This document shows, piece after piece, positions 34,700 through 46,179 of a stretch of DNA of 64,000 bases. The stretch comes from Mesocentrotus franciscanus (Eukaryota; Echinodermata; Echinoidea; Camarodonta; Strongylocentrotidae): NCBI GenBank assembly GCA_037976565.1, contig CP137667.1, positions 26,242,277 through 26,306,276 on the forward strand, in the 5' to 3' direction. The notes below the pieces were generated by a model. That model was not told where the DNA came from and made no database searches. It saw nothing but the letters and a program-made list of their open reading frames with translations. The position numbers and the translations under genes were made by a program. Numbering within the stretch: the stretch's first letter is position 1; the number at the start of each line of letters is the position of its first letter.

Positions 34700-35275
34700 A
34701 ACAAAAACTTTCTTATTCTCTTTCTCTCTATTATCTTTATTCCTCTCTTTCAATATTATCTTTCTTTCTCTCTTTCAATATTGTCTTTCTTCTTCTCTTT
34801 CAATATTATCTTTCTTTCTCTCTTTCAATATTATCTTTCTTTCTCTCTTTCAATATTGTCTTTCTTTCTCTCTTTCTTGTCTTATTCTCTTTCAACATTA
34901 TCTTTCTTTCTCTCTTTCAATATTATCTTTCTATTATCTTTCAATATTGTCTTTCTTCTCTTTCAATATTATCTTTCTTTCTCTCTTTCAATATTATCTT
35001 TCTTTCTCTCTTTCAATATTGTCTTTCTTCTTCTCTTTCAATATTATCTTTCTATTATCTTTCAATATTGTCTTTCTTATTCTCTTTCAACATTATCTTT
35101 CTTTCTCTCTTTCAATATTGTCTTTCTTATTCTCTTTCAACATTATCTTTCTTTCTCTCTTTCAATATTATCTTTCTATTATCTTTCAATATTGTCTTTC
35201 TTCTTCTCTTTCAATAGTATCTTTCTTCCTCTCTTTCAATATTATCTTTCTACATTATCTTTCTTTCTCTTTAAA
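34700..35275. repeat. Tandem array of ~25-bp TTTCAATATTATCTTTCTTTC units
   Basis: About 20 copies of CTTTCAATATTRTCTTTCTT with variable CT spacers. Creates long fake plus-strand frames in three registers. Sequence 35276-35700 after it is non-repetitive and has no supported gene. Confidence 0.9.
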
Positions 35276-35726
35276 TTCCCTCATCTCCCATTGTCTCACT
35301 TTATCTCTATTATTATTTTTAAATTAAAAAATAGCACAAAAAGAAAAAGACACCCAATATTTCTTTCTTTCCAAATACTTTTATTTTGTATTATACATGG
35401 CTCTCCTCATTTTCTTTGCGATACTTGTCGACACGGTTGGTTCCTACCCTGTCACTCCAAACGGCACCATCCTGACAAACCCGCTCGAGGTACCTTACGA
35501 GGGCTTCTCAGAAAGATAAATCTTTCCTATGTCTCTCAGGTGCAGACAGGGAGGTCCCTGTGTATCTCAAATATCACAAACAAACAGTTGTTCAATCTGT
35601 TTTGCACTGTCTCGTACTTCTGGTCCAATCACATGATTTATCTCAAATTTACATACATTTCCGGCATTACTGCTAATTTCACTACTGCAACTGAATGATG
35701 TCACGTTTAAAATTCCAAAAAATTGT

Positions 35727-36292
35727 CTACTTCTTCTTAGCTGCTTGTTTCTCTTCTTTCTTCGCTCGTCTCTTCTCTTCTTCTCTCGTTAACCACTGTT
35801 CCTTAGATTCCGTTGCAGTCTCTTCGCAAAACCACACTCCGTAGTACTGACTGTGTGTGGCTTTGTCCCGTAGTTTCTTGCACTTTCTGCAGGTGGTCCC
35901 CTTGGTTCTCGGCTTGTACTTCTTCGTCACTCGGCATCCCAACTCAGCTTCCTCTCTGGCTACTTTGAGTCTGTAATGTAGTGTGCTTCTTGCTATTGGA
36001 GGACGTGGAGCGATACGTACAAGATGAGGTTCCTGTGGATGGATGTTGACCGACGCTTGTTGTGTGGGTGCAGGGATCAACACAAATGTTGGATGCCTCA
36101 TCTTTGCTTGCTGAGCGGTGTTCTGTGGTGTCTGGAAAGAGAATGCAGGCCGCTCCTCGTGGACGGGTGCTGAGAGGGTATGGGGCCTGTCCACTGGTGC
36201 TGGAAGCGGTCTCTGAGCTGCCATTGGAGGGTGCAAGAGTGAAGCCTTGAACGAGTACCTCCTTCTCTTCTTTCTTTGATTTCTTGGTGTAC
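35727..36292 (-). CDS. Transposase exon 11 (C-terminal zinc finger, with frame conflict)
   Basis: The acceptor is TTTACACAG at 36293. The spliced frame gives YTKKSKKEEKEVLVQG but reaches a stop near 35932. The alternative frame, open to the TAG at 35727, gives a P/Q-rich stretch and then a zinc-binding end: CRKCKKLRDKATHSQYYGVW, then FC and EQWLTREEE (C-x2-C ... H ... C). A frame change in the first third of the exon would unite them. Confidence 0.6.
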
Positions 36293-39200
36293 CTGTGTAA
36301 ATAAAATGATAGCGTAAGAAGAATGTTAATAAAAGTAAAGAGAATAAATCAATTGGGATACAAGTTGGTATATATATATATATATATGTCTGCTGGGTAA
36401 AATCATCCTTATTATTGATAGCAATATCCCGTATTTCATATGTCCATAAACAGAGTGGACACCCCAAAAAAAAAACAAACAAACGGTTATATCAACAACA
36501 ACAAATAATTATTCATTCATTCAATCAATAGCAGCAGTGGTTGTAATGAGAGAATAAAGTTTAAGGGATAAAGGGATATATATATTTATCAAATAGAAAT
36601 AAATGATAAACTTACCACTGTGAAAGAGTCCTCTGATTAAGCTCTACCAGTTGAATCTGGGTGCCTCTCATGATGGTTGCGTTATTCAGGACCTTGCTTC
36701 TGATGTTCTTGAAGGCTTTGAGGATGAGAGTCCACCTATTGGTCACTGAGTCCTTGGTACGAGCAGCTCCTGGGAATCGGCTGCAGAGCTTAGAAATGGT
36801 GCACTCTATGTACCTGTTGTAGTCCGGCCACTGTGCGGGTCCAGCGTTTTGACCCAGGAAACACCTGTTGAAATGAAATGAAATGAAATGAAATAGAAAT
36901 TATATATTTGCAACTGAAAATTAGAAATGTTGAAATGAATTGTTGGACAGAGAATTTATTACATGTTAATTCTTTGTTATTGAATCATATTTAAACTTCC
37001 ATGAAAGAATAAATGGATGGATGAAAAATTAATATCGTAGCTTCTGGCAATTACAATTACAGACCAATTTTCTTAATCATTTTTAAATTCTTGTTACAAG
37101 TTCTACAAAAAATTACCTCTTAGTGCTCTCAAGGCCAGCAACAACTGTAGTGGACTTTGTCTTTTTGGCCTTAAATCTTCCATGAAGTTGTGTGCGTTTA
37201 AAGCGGGGATGTCGCTCGGTTGTGGTCTTGTCGTATTGGTCGAGCTTATCCCAGAGAGCGATGACTCGCTGAGCTTGAGCTTCGTTGATAACCCCAGAGT
37301 CATCACTAAAGGTCAGCAGATAGTCGGCCAGTTCTTCCACCTTGTCGAATCCGGGGATGTTGTCGGGGCCGACAGACACCTCTTCGGGATCCTGTTGATG
37401 TACAAAAAGGTAAGAGTGGGTGTTAGTTAGAATGTTCTAAATAAATGGCAAAATGTATTTTTTAATTACTTTTGGCAAGATAAAATATATTATCTGTACA
37501 TAAGACTTTTCTCTATAACTTCCAAAAGGATTTAATATGGTATAGAGCTTACACTGCATTCTACATAGTTATCAATTTCTCTAACTGAAACAGTGAGATC
37601 GCTACTTACATCCATGATGGAATCCAATGATGCTTCAGTAGTCTCCATTGGTTCTACAGGGTGTGTCTCTTGACCTCTTCTGCTGGCGGCGGCGTGGTGG
37701 TGGTGGTGGTGGTGGTGGTGGTGGTGGTGGTGGTGGTGGTGGTGGTGTAGCCCCACTTCCCGATGATAGAGTGGCCCCTCTGAAGAATCTGGGAAGAGGT
37801 GGTGGTGGTGGTGGCGTACCTGTTGGAATAGGGATGAAGACACGGGGTGGCGTTGTGGCTCCCATGGAGGTCGGGGTGACTTTTCGTCGCCGTGGTGATG
37901 GTGTGACCCCTCTTGGTGTTGGGGAGACTCGGCGAGGTCTTTTCTTGACACCGTGTTCTGCATTGAAGAATTGAAAAGAATAGAATATTTTATTTATTGT
38001 CTTCTTCCAAAACAAAAGAAACTCTCCATCCAGGTAAAGCATATTACATCAAATTAACAACTATTACAAAATGTATAATATAAAGGCATTCATATCAAAA
38101 TATCAAATGCATAAAAAGTATGAATAGATAAATAATACATACATATTACAAATTACATTGAACACATGTATAAATGGGACTAGACTAGAGGGAAGAAATA
38201 GAGAAGAATGAGGGGATTAAAGGAGAATGTAGCCCCGTGGAAAAGCAACTACAAAACCGACCCCCCTGGGCCTCACACTCCTTCAAACAAGTACGAAGAG
38301 ACAGAGAGACTAGGGAAGAATGGAATGAAGCATATTGTTATACCATGCAATATATCATGTAATTTTATTTAGATATAGACATATCCATGAGAATTGTAAT
38401 TCATTTAGAGTCAGCACTTACCGAGTGAAGATGTCTGTTGATCTTTAGGAGGTGCTGCTCTGACGGACTGACGGGTGCTTGCCGATGTAGCAGAGATCCC
38501 AGGCTGTGTGAGATCCTCTACCTCGCTTGCATCCTGAAATCCTTCATCAAAGTCCTCGTCTACTACGACAGCTGCCTCCATGCACTCTGGCTCTGTGACC
38601 TCGAGAACTCTATTCGTCTGAGCATAGAGGTACTCCACTCCGATGAGTTCTCCTACAAAGTAATTTAAAACAATATATAAATACATACACACATACATTG
38701 AAATTGACTGCAAACAACCTAGGAAATAGAATATTTATTCTTTCATGGCCACATATGTAAAGAAGAAACCAAATGATATATTTTTAGACCTCCCCATTTG
38801 ATTACATCAGAGCTAATTATGATGCTTTATTCCACATTTCATCATTCACTTTTGTGTACAACTCCACATATGCAAGAATGGGAAATTGATAAAAACCTAC
38901 CTGTGTACTCCTGGGGGGCAACAAAGGATGGGTCGATCTTCTTGTGAAGAACTTCCTCCCCAAGATTGTTGACTGCATGTCGCAGCAGACCACTGTAGGT
39001 GTAGACTTTGTGTCCGCTGCCCTTGGAGTTTACGGCTTGTTCTGCCCGGTCTCGATTCCAGCGAGATACTCCTTCCAATAGGTAGGCTTGGAAGTGGAGG
39101 CCATTTGCACGAGTTCCTGTTTAGAGAAGAAGGAAGAGAGGGAAGAATGTAATTATTAATATATTATTGCATTAATGACAATTTCAAATAGCAAAAAAAA

Positions 39201-42200
39201 CAATCATATATATATATATATAGTGGAATAATACCTATTTGTAACTCTTGCGTAACAGGTGTTGCTTGTATTAAAACTGGAACTTTCATGAATTATAAAT
39301 ACATTATTATTATTATATTATTATTAAATTATTCAGTATAGTATTCAATTATGCTTACCTGGAATGAAGGTATTGATGTGCAAGTGAAATGACTCTAGTG
39401 AGGTTGATCCCCTCGCACACCTGAAGACTGGGAGAGTGACTCCGCCCTTTACCATCTCGCCGATCTTGGTGTAGAGACTGATGCCCTCTGGATCCTGGAT
39501 GCATTCGATGTGGTTCTTCTGCTTGTCCCACTCGTGCCAGATGCGGTCGTGATCGAACAGGGGCACTCCAAGGGTGTCGAGTCCCTGCTCTCCATCCAAG
39601 GCTGCAATCAGGTCTCCGATGAGCCGCGTGGTCTCTTCGACTCCCCTGGTCTTCCTCCTGCAGTGTCGGGCCATCTCCTTCCGTGAGATGCTGGAGATGA
39701 CATCGCGGTCTGTGGGATTCAAGATGTGCTGTTCTACGAGTACCGCTCTCTTTGCCTCCATGAGGAGCCGGAGGTCCTCCTCACTCCACTCGAAGATGCA
39801 GGCCGACAGCCGACCGAGGAAGACGCTGTGGAGTTGATGGGAGTCTGTCGAGCAGCCGGTAGCAAGCCTTCGCATCAGATGCCAGATGTCCAATCGAATC
39901 GTCGTGTCTGGCCAGGCTTCGAACTTCTTTCGCAGTCGGGAGCTGGTGTTGCAGCAGTCTCGATCCACGTAGAGCAGCTCTGGAGGTGCCACACCCGCAT
40001 CTGCGTAGCGACGGATGATGCCTTGTAGCATGAGGTCAAGGCTATCTCCTTCTCCTTCCGTGAGCACCGACATCAGCACCTGCCCGTACTCGTTCCCCAC
40101 GTTGGTGACCCAGGCTGCTGTCTTGTCTGCATGGCCAGCCAGTTTCTTCGCCATCTGTGTTAGAACATGGATACATGGAAGAATTGTTAATAATCAATTT
40201 TCCTATAACAAATAAAAAAGTGCAACGTGTAGTTTGTGAAAAGTTAGGGGTAATCTGTGGAATGTTCTTGGATCTTGGTGCCTGGATGTAACATTTTAGA
40301 GTTGGAAGATGTACATTTTTTATTTCCTTGTTTTCTGCCAATACTAAACCATTTGAGACGATTTTCCCCAACAATGTGTTACATTTGCCATTTTAAGAGA
40401 AAGCATTTTTAAATGTTATCACCTTCTTTGTGGAATCCAATTTCAGCACCCTGCCGAAGATGGAGGTGATGGAAGCCTTCACTTCTTCTACCCGAGCCCA
40501 GACGTCGCTGCAGAAGACAGTAAGAAGCCATGCTGCTGTAGGTAGTGTCGGCATCTCCATGGGCTCCTCGAAAGTGGGTCTGTCTACCAGCCCTCTGCTG
40601 CTGGCCTGGTGAAACGTCTGGCAGTCCGTCAGGTAGCATGCAGTCTTGTGAAGCCACGCCTCACTGTGCTGTTCGACCAGCTTGCGGCGGAGTTGGTGAG
40701 AGCCATTCCCTACACCCCGCGTTCGAAGAAGCCTCACTACCCTCAGGTCACAGGTGTAGCGGTACGTGAGAACTGCTGGAAACTGCACTCGATGACCGAC
40801 GTCGAGCTGCTTCAGGATCTCGTTGCTCCAGCTGATGTACTTCTTCTTGCATGCCTTGCACTCCAGGTACTCGGAAGCCATGTTGTACCAACCGTCGATG
40901 TCCAGAACTTGACGGACAACGGTGTGCATCCCTGCCGATGTCAGCTCCTGTCCAGCGCATGTTGCAGACGGGCACAGAAGCTTGACGGCCCAAAGCTTCC
41001 GGGGCATCCACAGCAGAAGTCGTCTGGTGAAGTACTGCGCCATCTTTGGAGGTTGGCTGCAGATCAGTGGAGTTTGAGGAGGATAGTACCAGAGCCTGTT
41101 GACTTTGCTGTAGTCCACTTTAGACCTCCCCTTCGCTGCACGGTGAAACAAGGCCCGAGACACCCACTGGTGATCAGTCTTTGGTAGGGTGGTTCTCCAT
41201 CCATCCGTGAGGGGGCATAATTCTAGAGAGGCAGAGCAAATACAAGAGGAATACAAAAGAATGAAAATTACTTCTTGTGGTTGAGTAACAAAACTTCTTC
41301 AATAAGATTGCATTGGGAAAAATCTATGGAGAAAAAAAATGCAATAACAAAAGAGGAAGATGAAAAATTGGGAGATAGATAGAATGCAACAACAATCATG
41401 AATTTATTTCAAGTTCTTTTTCTTTCATCTGTCATGACAAACAATCAATATGCCTCAAGTGGTGGAATGCTGATGGTCTAATAATACATTTAGTCTTCTG
41501 AAAAATGAAATGTTAACATTCTAATTACCTGAATTGTCTTTGATGGTGCGAGTTGCCAGGGTCTCCATGAGATCAGGGTCTGCTTGCAGTTCAGCATCTG
41601 TTATCTCTTCAAAAGACACTATAGAGAAATAGAAAACAAAGGATGGATAAGTGAATGCATTGTTGGGAATACAAAAGAGCAATACAAAATATATATGTAT
41701 AAATAAAAAAATAAAATAGATAGAAGGTCTAACAAGAGTGATTATATTTCAACACTATTAAAATAAAGTGAAGTAGTTATGCAATTGTGATGGGGAAATG
41801 GAGGGTAACTAAATTTGAAACTCTTGGTCAGTCTTAGAGGAAGGAATATATAAATTCAGGTGTCAGGCATGAATGAATATCAAAATATGATTACAATCAC
41901 CTGAAGGCGGCTTGGATACTGTGCAGATAGGCTTCAAAACTAGACGAGGAGTGCACTTAGCTCTTGCACTTGGAGCGACTGGTGTTGCTAGGGCTTTCCG
42001 TTGCTCCTTCTCTATCCTCTCCTTCAGCTGCATTGCTCTCTTTCCCTCGTCGAACAGCTCAACATAGTCCTTCAGGCTGAACTTGTTCCTGCTGAGTGGC
42101 TGGTCTGTGCGCTTCTCGCTTGCCAGGCTGTTGACCAAGAACGCTGCGTAGCCGAGGTCGTTGCTGAGGAGCCACTTGAAGGTAGACCTCTGGTACTGGC

Positions 42201-42937
42201 CGACCTGCAGCTCGTAGCTTCCAAGCACGGCCACCTTGTCTGCTGAGTCACCTCCCTCTATTCTCAAGCGATGACCGGCCTCACGGTGCACGATGTTGTG
42301 AGGCTTGGCAACCACAGCCGCTCTCCTGTTGGACTTTACCACCCTTGCCTCTTTGGTAGGTTGCAGTTCCGGTTCCCCGTTTGGACGATACCGGAAACAA
42401 GGAGTGTTGACTCCTGAAGAGAGAAAATAAAGAAAAAAATAAATAACAATATTCAACTCGAGTTAATGAATTTTTAATGTATCATTATTCTCTTCATCAC
42501 ATCACTAATGAATTGGAAGCTGCAACTTTAGTCATGAGCATACGTGTAAATGTCCACCAGATTGATTTCGAATTAAAATTGTTATAAAAGCAATAAACGT
42601 ATGACTTCTCTTGATAAATGACAATATATATGTTATATGTATATAAATACGCATATGCACTTCTCTGTATATGACAGTATAACTACAAACACCAATGAGA
42701 AGTTGCAATTGGCAGTTTCCTATGACAAATCATATCACTTCAATACTGTAGACACTCAATGATCACCTTTCATAATGCCACTCATTCAACTTCTATGTAG
42801 TACGTACCTGGTCTTACATCTCCCTTCTTTGGCTTAGTCTTGCTCGAACTGCTAGGGGCTTGGGGTCCAGACCTGCTCCCCGCGGAAATAGTCTCCTCAT
42901 CCTTTGGCATCTTGGTCCTCCTGGGTGCTGACATCAT
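35727..42937 (-). CDS. Dada-type DDE transposase gene, 11 coding exons
   Basis: Predicted exons (5' to 3' on minus): 42937-42808, 42413-41901, 41618-41529, 41222-40423, 40154-39359, 39116-38901, 38652-38422, 37957-37610, 37391-37117, 36864-36616, 36292-35727. All introns obey GT..AG. Phase is continuous from exon 1 to exon 8 start, and from exon 8 end to exon 10. About 1,390 codons in total. The catalytic triad is read as Asp in LKLDSTKKMAKKL (exon 4/5 junction), Asp in LLYVDRDCC with the DIWH motif just after (exon 5), and Glu in STSLESFH (exon 5). The D-x-x-H motif is shared with MuDR/hAT/P/IS256-like transposases, to which Dada is related. It lies antisense to the interrupted U6. Two frame conflicts (exons 8 and 11) suggest a damaged copy or sequence errors. 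The family name comes from U6 targeting plus motifs, not a database search. Confidence 0.78.
36616..36864 (-). CDS. Transposase exon 10 (conserved C-terminal module, part 2)
   Basis: 249 nt between TTTCATTTCAACAG and GTAAGTTT, too short and split to show as a long frame. CFLGQNAGPAQWPDYNRYIE, then VTNRWTLILKAFKNIRSKVL and IQLVELNQRTLSQW. Phase matches exon 9 exactly. Confidence 0.7.
37117..37391 (-). CDS. Transposase exon 9 (conserved C-terminal module, part 1)
   Basis: 275 nt between GTACATCAACAG and GTAATTTT. DPEEVSVGPDNIPGFDKV at the start, then IALWDKLDQYDKTTTERHPR and GRFKAKKTKSTTVVAGLEST. Basic GRFK-type segments suggest nucleic-acid contact, which is inference. Confidence 0.72.
37610..37957 (-). 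CDS. Transposase exon 8 (proline-rich, with frame conflict)
   Basis: 348 nt between TTCTTCAATGCAG and GTAAGTAG. Exon 7 enters in a frame giving basic proline-rich text (RRVSPTPRGVTPSPRRRKVT) and then polyproline, but that frame stops soon after the (CCA)n tract (37695-37747). The frame that joins exon 9 reads the tract as polyhistidine and ends VEPMETTEASLDSIMD. A single frame change within or near the tract reconciles both. Either this copy is frameshifted or the repeat is misassembled. Confidence 0.6.
38422..38652 (-). CDS. Transposase exon 7 (acidic linker)
   Basis: 231 nt between TTACTTTGTAG and GTAAGTGC. GVEYLYAQTNRVLEVTEPE then an acidic run (VVVDEDFDEGFQDASEVED) and an S/T/Q-rich tail. 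Leaves one base. Confidence 0.68.
38901..39116 (-). CDS. Transposase exon 6
   Basis: 216 nt, acceptor TTCTCTAAACAG and donor GTAGGTTT. Begins GTRANGLHFQAYLLEGVSRW and continues NRDRAEQ; follows the Glu-containing motif as the C-terminal part of the RNase H-like fold. Confidence 0.7.
39359..40154 (-). CDS. Transposase exon 5 (catalytic core)
   Basis: Acceptor ATGTTCTAACACAG; donor GTAAGCAT. 265 codons. WVTNVGNEYGQVLMSVLTEG, then PPELLYVDRDCC with the second Asp, IRLDIWHLMRRLATGC with the D-x-x-H signature, a helical insertion, and RGSTSLESFHLHINTFIPG with the proposed catalytic Glu. These features place it among DDE transposases with an all-alpha insertion. Catalytic residues appear intact. 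Confidence 0.8.
40423..41222 (-). CDS. Transposase exon 4 (zinc-binding domain and first catalytic Asp)
   Basis: Acceptor TTTGCTCTGCCTCTCTAG; donor GTGATAAC. 267 codons. PLTDGWRTTLPKTDHQWV at the start, a CPSATC / CKACKKKYISW zinc-ribbon-like pair in the middle, HRVQFPAVLTYRYTCDLRVV, and SITSIFGRVLKLDSTKK at the end. The Asp in LKLDST is taken as the first acidic residue of the RNase H-like fold. Confidence 0.75.
41529..41618 (-). CDS. Transposase exon 3 (acidic)
   Basis: 90 nt bounded by TTTCTCTATAG and GTAATTAG, encoding VSFEEITDAELQADPDLME and TLATRTIKDNS. Phase agrees with exons 2 and 4. Confidence 0.62.
41901..42413 (-). CDS. Transposase exon 2 (N-terminal region)
   Basis: Acceptor TTTTCTCTCTTCAG; donor GTGATTGT. 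171 codons, containing VNTPCFRYRPNGEP at the start, a central LGSYELQVGQYQRSTFKWLL block and a helical KEQRKALATPVAP stretch. Role unknown; it precedes the zinc-binding region. Confidence 0.65.
42808..42937 (-). CDS. Transposase exon 1 (start, basic/acidic linker)
   Basis: Starts ATGATGTCAGCACCCAGGAG at 42937 and ends CCAG before GTACGTAC. Product MMSAPRRTKMPKDEETISA and a serine-rich tail ending KPKKGDVRP. Its single leftover base completes the first codon of exon 2, which supports the splice. A 5' UTR exon further upstream is possible. Confidence 0.65.
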
Positions 42938-43589
42938 GGAAACTCTAGAACTACCTACCTGTATAAAAGAGAGCTTAGAAACAAAAGGAAAGACAAAAAA
43001 AGGGGAAAAAAGATGCGCAGAGTCCTCCTGATGGGTTGGTAGATGTCCTCCTGGTGGATTGGTAGTAGAATTGGCACACTCAGAACCTGAACACTTGAAA
43101 AGGCTGTCGAGAGAAAAGAGAAAAAAATGTTAAGTCTAATCTTAAATAAAAGAAGTGTAGCTAGCTAGGAGAAAAGGACAATAACAATATGGGGGCAACA
43201 GTTACTTGTGACAATGCCTACCCCCCACTTCCCTTAAAAAAGACTTGCTACTCATACCATTCATCAATTACATGTTCCTCTTCAAACAGAAAAAAATAGT
43301 TTCTTTATCCCTTTGTTTTTATTTTTATGCCTGAGCATTGCAATGAAAGGATTGTCATCATCGTGATCAATTGTATTATCCTCATTTCCATCTTCATTTC
43401 TCAATTTTACAAAACTAATTGCTATTTATCACAAGTGGTCAGCTTAAATAATGGCCCTGTGCACTGCACTCACTAGTAACTCCCAGAATTAGTATCAGCA
43501 CTCTCTTTGTCTTCACAATTAAGGAACAAACATGTTCTTATTTTATCCTTGCTTCTCTCTTCAAAAACACACTTCTAAAACTGTTCATA

Positions 43590-43690
43590 TCCAAGGGCGT
43601 CAATCCGAGCTTGAGCATGCATGGTGGGGGGGGGCGGCAATTCGTGAGGAAATATTTAGCGGCGAATCAGCCAGCTGGTGAATAAAGGGG
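43590..43690. repeat. Inverted repeat partner of 48228-48325
   Basis: GCGTCAATCCGAGCTTGAGC and AAATATTTAGCGGCGAATCA, CCAGCTGGTGAATAA here are found inverted at 48228-48325. The two copies are 4.6 kb apart. A shorter piece is at 25.14 kb, outside the element, so this is a dispersed repeat rather than part of the transposon ends. Confidence 0.7.
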
Positions 43691-44223
43691 GGGGGGTGTA
43701 ATTTATTATGTATATAAAATCATTGTTCCTGCTGGTCACCGGCCCTAATTCTTTTCTGACAAAACATAGGGGGACAATGTCCACCCCGGCTGACGCCCTT
43801 GTTCTCATCGAGTCAACACGTAAATTTGAGAACGTCATCTCTAGTACACCGTAGTACATGTCTCAATTTGTTTCCTGCATTCACTTGAAGAAAATTTCTT
43901 CTTATCATACATCTAATTTAACAATCAGCAGTCATTTAGACTACATCTAGGTTTGTAGTTTGTTTCATTTGGTAAAAGCTACGCTACGTGACTCTAGAGC
44001 TTAACTTGGTCTTACAAATTACACAACAACTACAAGTTGAAACAAAATATGATATGGGGGGGGGGTACGTATCTGTAAAGATGTCGAACAAAAATGTTGC
44101 CTCTGGTGGATTTAACCAGTCATCATCATAATCATCATCACAGACATCAGCATGTCCAGACTATCAGTATCATCTTCATAATCATCATCATAATCATCAT
44201 TGGCATGTCCAGACTATCATCTT

Positions 44224-44690
44224 AATAATCACCATGTCAGGACTAGATCTACGTCTTAAATTCATGACACAATCATAATATAGACCTACAATAACATTGT
44301 AAGCATCTTCATCAGTTCATGATCATGTTCATATTCATAACATTATAGACCTCTAGATCTATTTATAATAGACATGATCAATAGCCATCATGTCAAGATA
44401 ACGACTTCAAATCACATCACCTACTTGCAACACTCACATGATTAGACATTTATCAGGTAATAATCACCATGTCAGGACTAGATCTACGTCTTAAATTCAT
44501 GACACAGTCATAACATAGACCTACAATAACATTGTAAGCATCTTCATCAGTTCATGATCATGTTCATATTCATAACATTATAGATCTATTTATAATAGAC
44601 ATGATTAATAGCCATCATGTCAAGATAACGACTTCAAATCACATCACCTACTTGCAACACTCACATGATTAGACATTTATCAGGTTTTCG
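44224..44690. repeat. Two tandem copies of a 235-bp unit
   Basis: AATAATCACCATGTCAGGAC starts at 44224 and 44459. Both run to ACATTTATCAGG with very few differences. The sequence before it (44110-44220) is a degenerate CATCATCATAATCATCATCA repeat. 42938-43589 and 43691-44109 hold no supported gene. Confidence 0.82.
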
Positions 44691-44989
44691 TCAATAATAT
44701 CCATCATAACAATGTTAACCAATTAGTGTTTGATATCTATGGTAGTCGTTCGTACCCGCCAGCCAGCGCAATTGGCCAGCCAGCAACATCCCCTGCCCGT
44801 CGGGGGAGTTCACAGCGCAAGAGGGGCCATCACACGCATGAAATGATGAATGCGATGAATACGAGCACGTTTTCGAAAATGCCAGTTTAAGTATCTTTTT
44901 TCACACTTTCAGAGCAATCTTACCCCTAATCACTCTTTGGGTGCATGTAGGAACTACTAATACACACAAAAATTAATACTCACAGAAAT

Positions 44990-45560
44990 AAGAAGTCTGT
45001 TTTGCGGAGCAAATCTAGCTTTTTAGGCCGTAATTCAAACTTTCGTCCACTTGTTTAGGCAGTCATGGAGCGAAAGGGGAGATTAGTATTGTGCATCCTT
45101 TAACTGAGGGAAATTGGGAAATCGGGAGCGCCCATTGGTCCAGCGTCACAGTCACTATTTCGCGTCATAGGACGGTGTGATCGCCGATTGGTCGACATTT
45201 GGAAAAGGTTAGACTCTCGAAGCCTCCGAATGGTCAACATTAGGGAAAATTTGCATCTACAATTGGACTATGCGAGCGCTCATTGGTCTGTCTCACCCCG
45301 AAGATTCTGTGATATTGGGCGCAAAGGCTCCCTTTCAATCTCCTCTGTGCTCCCCGCGAGTGGAAAAAGATGGCGACCAAAACAAGAAAAGTTACGGCCG
45401 AAAACGGCGCATTTTGCCGTTTTTTGGGCCCAGCCGGCCCACCATAGTAAATCGGCAAATTCGGCTTTATGGAGTGCGCATTTGACGCCACTTTGGATCG
45501 TATTCTCAGGAATTGACAATAAAAACGAGTAAAAAGTTTATGGAGTGCGCATTGGACGCC
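44990..45560 (-). promoter_or_regulatory. CCAAT-rich, GC-richer promoter-like region
   Basis: Several ATTGG words on the plus strand (CCAAT on minus: CCCATTGGTCC at 45132, CCGATTGGTCG at 45185, CTCATTGGTCT at 45280, ACAATTGGAC at 45259) cluster in ~150 bp. A GATGGCGACC (YY1-like) is at 45370, and AGTGCGCATT-GACGCC is duplicated (45474 and 45545). It lies 2 kb upstream of the transposase start codon in the right orientation to be its promoter. Functional role is inference. Confidence 0.45.
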
Positions 45561-45903
45561 TCTTTCGATCAAAAGGGTAAGTATTAACAACTAAATAACT
45601 GAATAAAGGTTTGAAAAATAAAGTGAAACCGAGTCTTTGTCTTTATTAGTGTTTGCTGTGTCTCTATTTGTCTCCCTCCCCCTCTCTCTCTCTCTCTCTT
45701 TCTCTTTCTCTCAGTTTCACCCTCTCTATCTCTCTCTCTTGCTTTTTTGTCAACCTTCATTCTTTATGATTGAGTGTTATGAAGGTGTTTTTAAAGTACA
45801 GTATTATAAGTTATTATAATTCTTTTTTTTTCCAAAATAAAAGAATATATAAATGAATGAATGAATAAATAAATAAGAGTCCAAAAAGATAGATAGATAT
45901 ATA

Positions 45904-46160
45904 CCCGGTTGGGGTACTCACATATTAAGACATACGGGGTGTGCCGCTCTAATGGGTCACTTTTTCACAAAAACATTCCTAAACATGGGTCCGTTCTTTC
46001 AAAATTTCCACAATTTCCGGGTGTATGCCAACACCCGAAAATTGTGAAAAATGGGCTTTACTTCGAGAAAACTAACTAAAAAAGGGTAGGGGTTCGAGGC
46101 TTCAGCGGCACGTACACCCCCGTCCAACCTCCAAACCAAATCTGAGTACCCCCTCCCCGG
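45904..46160. mobile_element. Small TIR element (CCGG..GGGGTACTCA ends)
   Basis: Left end CCCGGTTGGGGTACTCACAT and right end, reversed, CCGGGGAGGGGGTACTCAGA, share ~17 bp. Length ~257 bp. Nested inside the Dada interval, so younger than the U6 insertion or carried with it. Confidence 0.6.
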
Positions 46161-46179
46161 ATAGATATGTAAGGAGGGG

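Noticed and set aside
34700..35275. CRISPR-like array of regular repeats
   Set aside because: Units are contiguous low-complexity minisatellite copies without unique spacers, in a eukaryotic context.
34124..35698. Long S/L/F-rich frames on both strands (up to 333 codons)
   Set aside because: They follow the GA-rich block and the ~25-bp tandem array register by register; not protein genes.
37648..37974. Glycine-rich plus-strand frame
   Set aside because: Antisense shadow of transposase exon 8 and its (CCA)n tract.
40430..41187. Plus-strand frames up to 192 codons
   Set aside because: They are antisense shadows of transposase exon 4, which has consistent splice phase on the minus strand.
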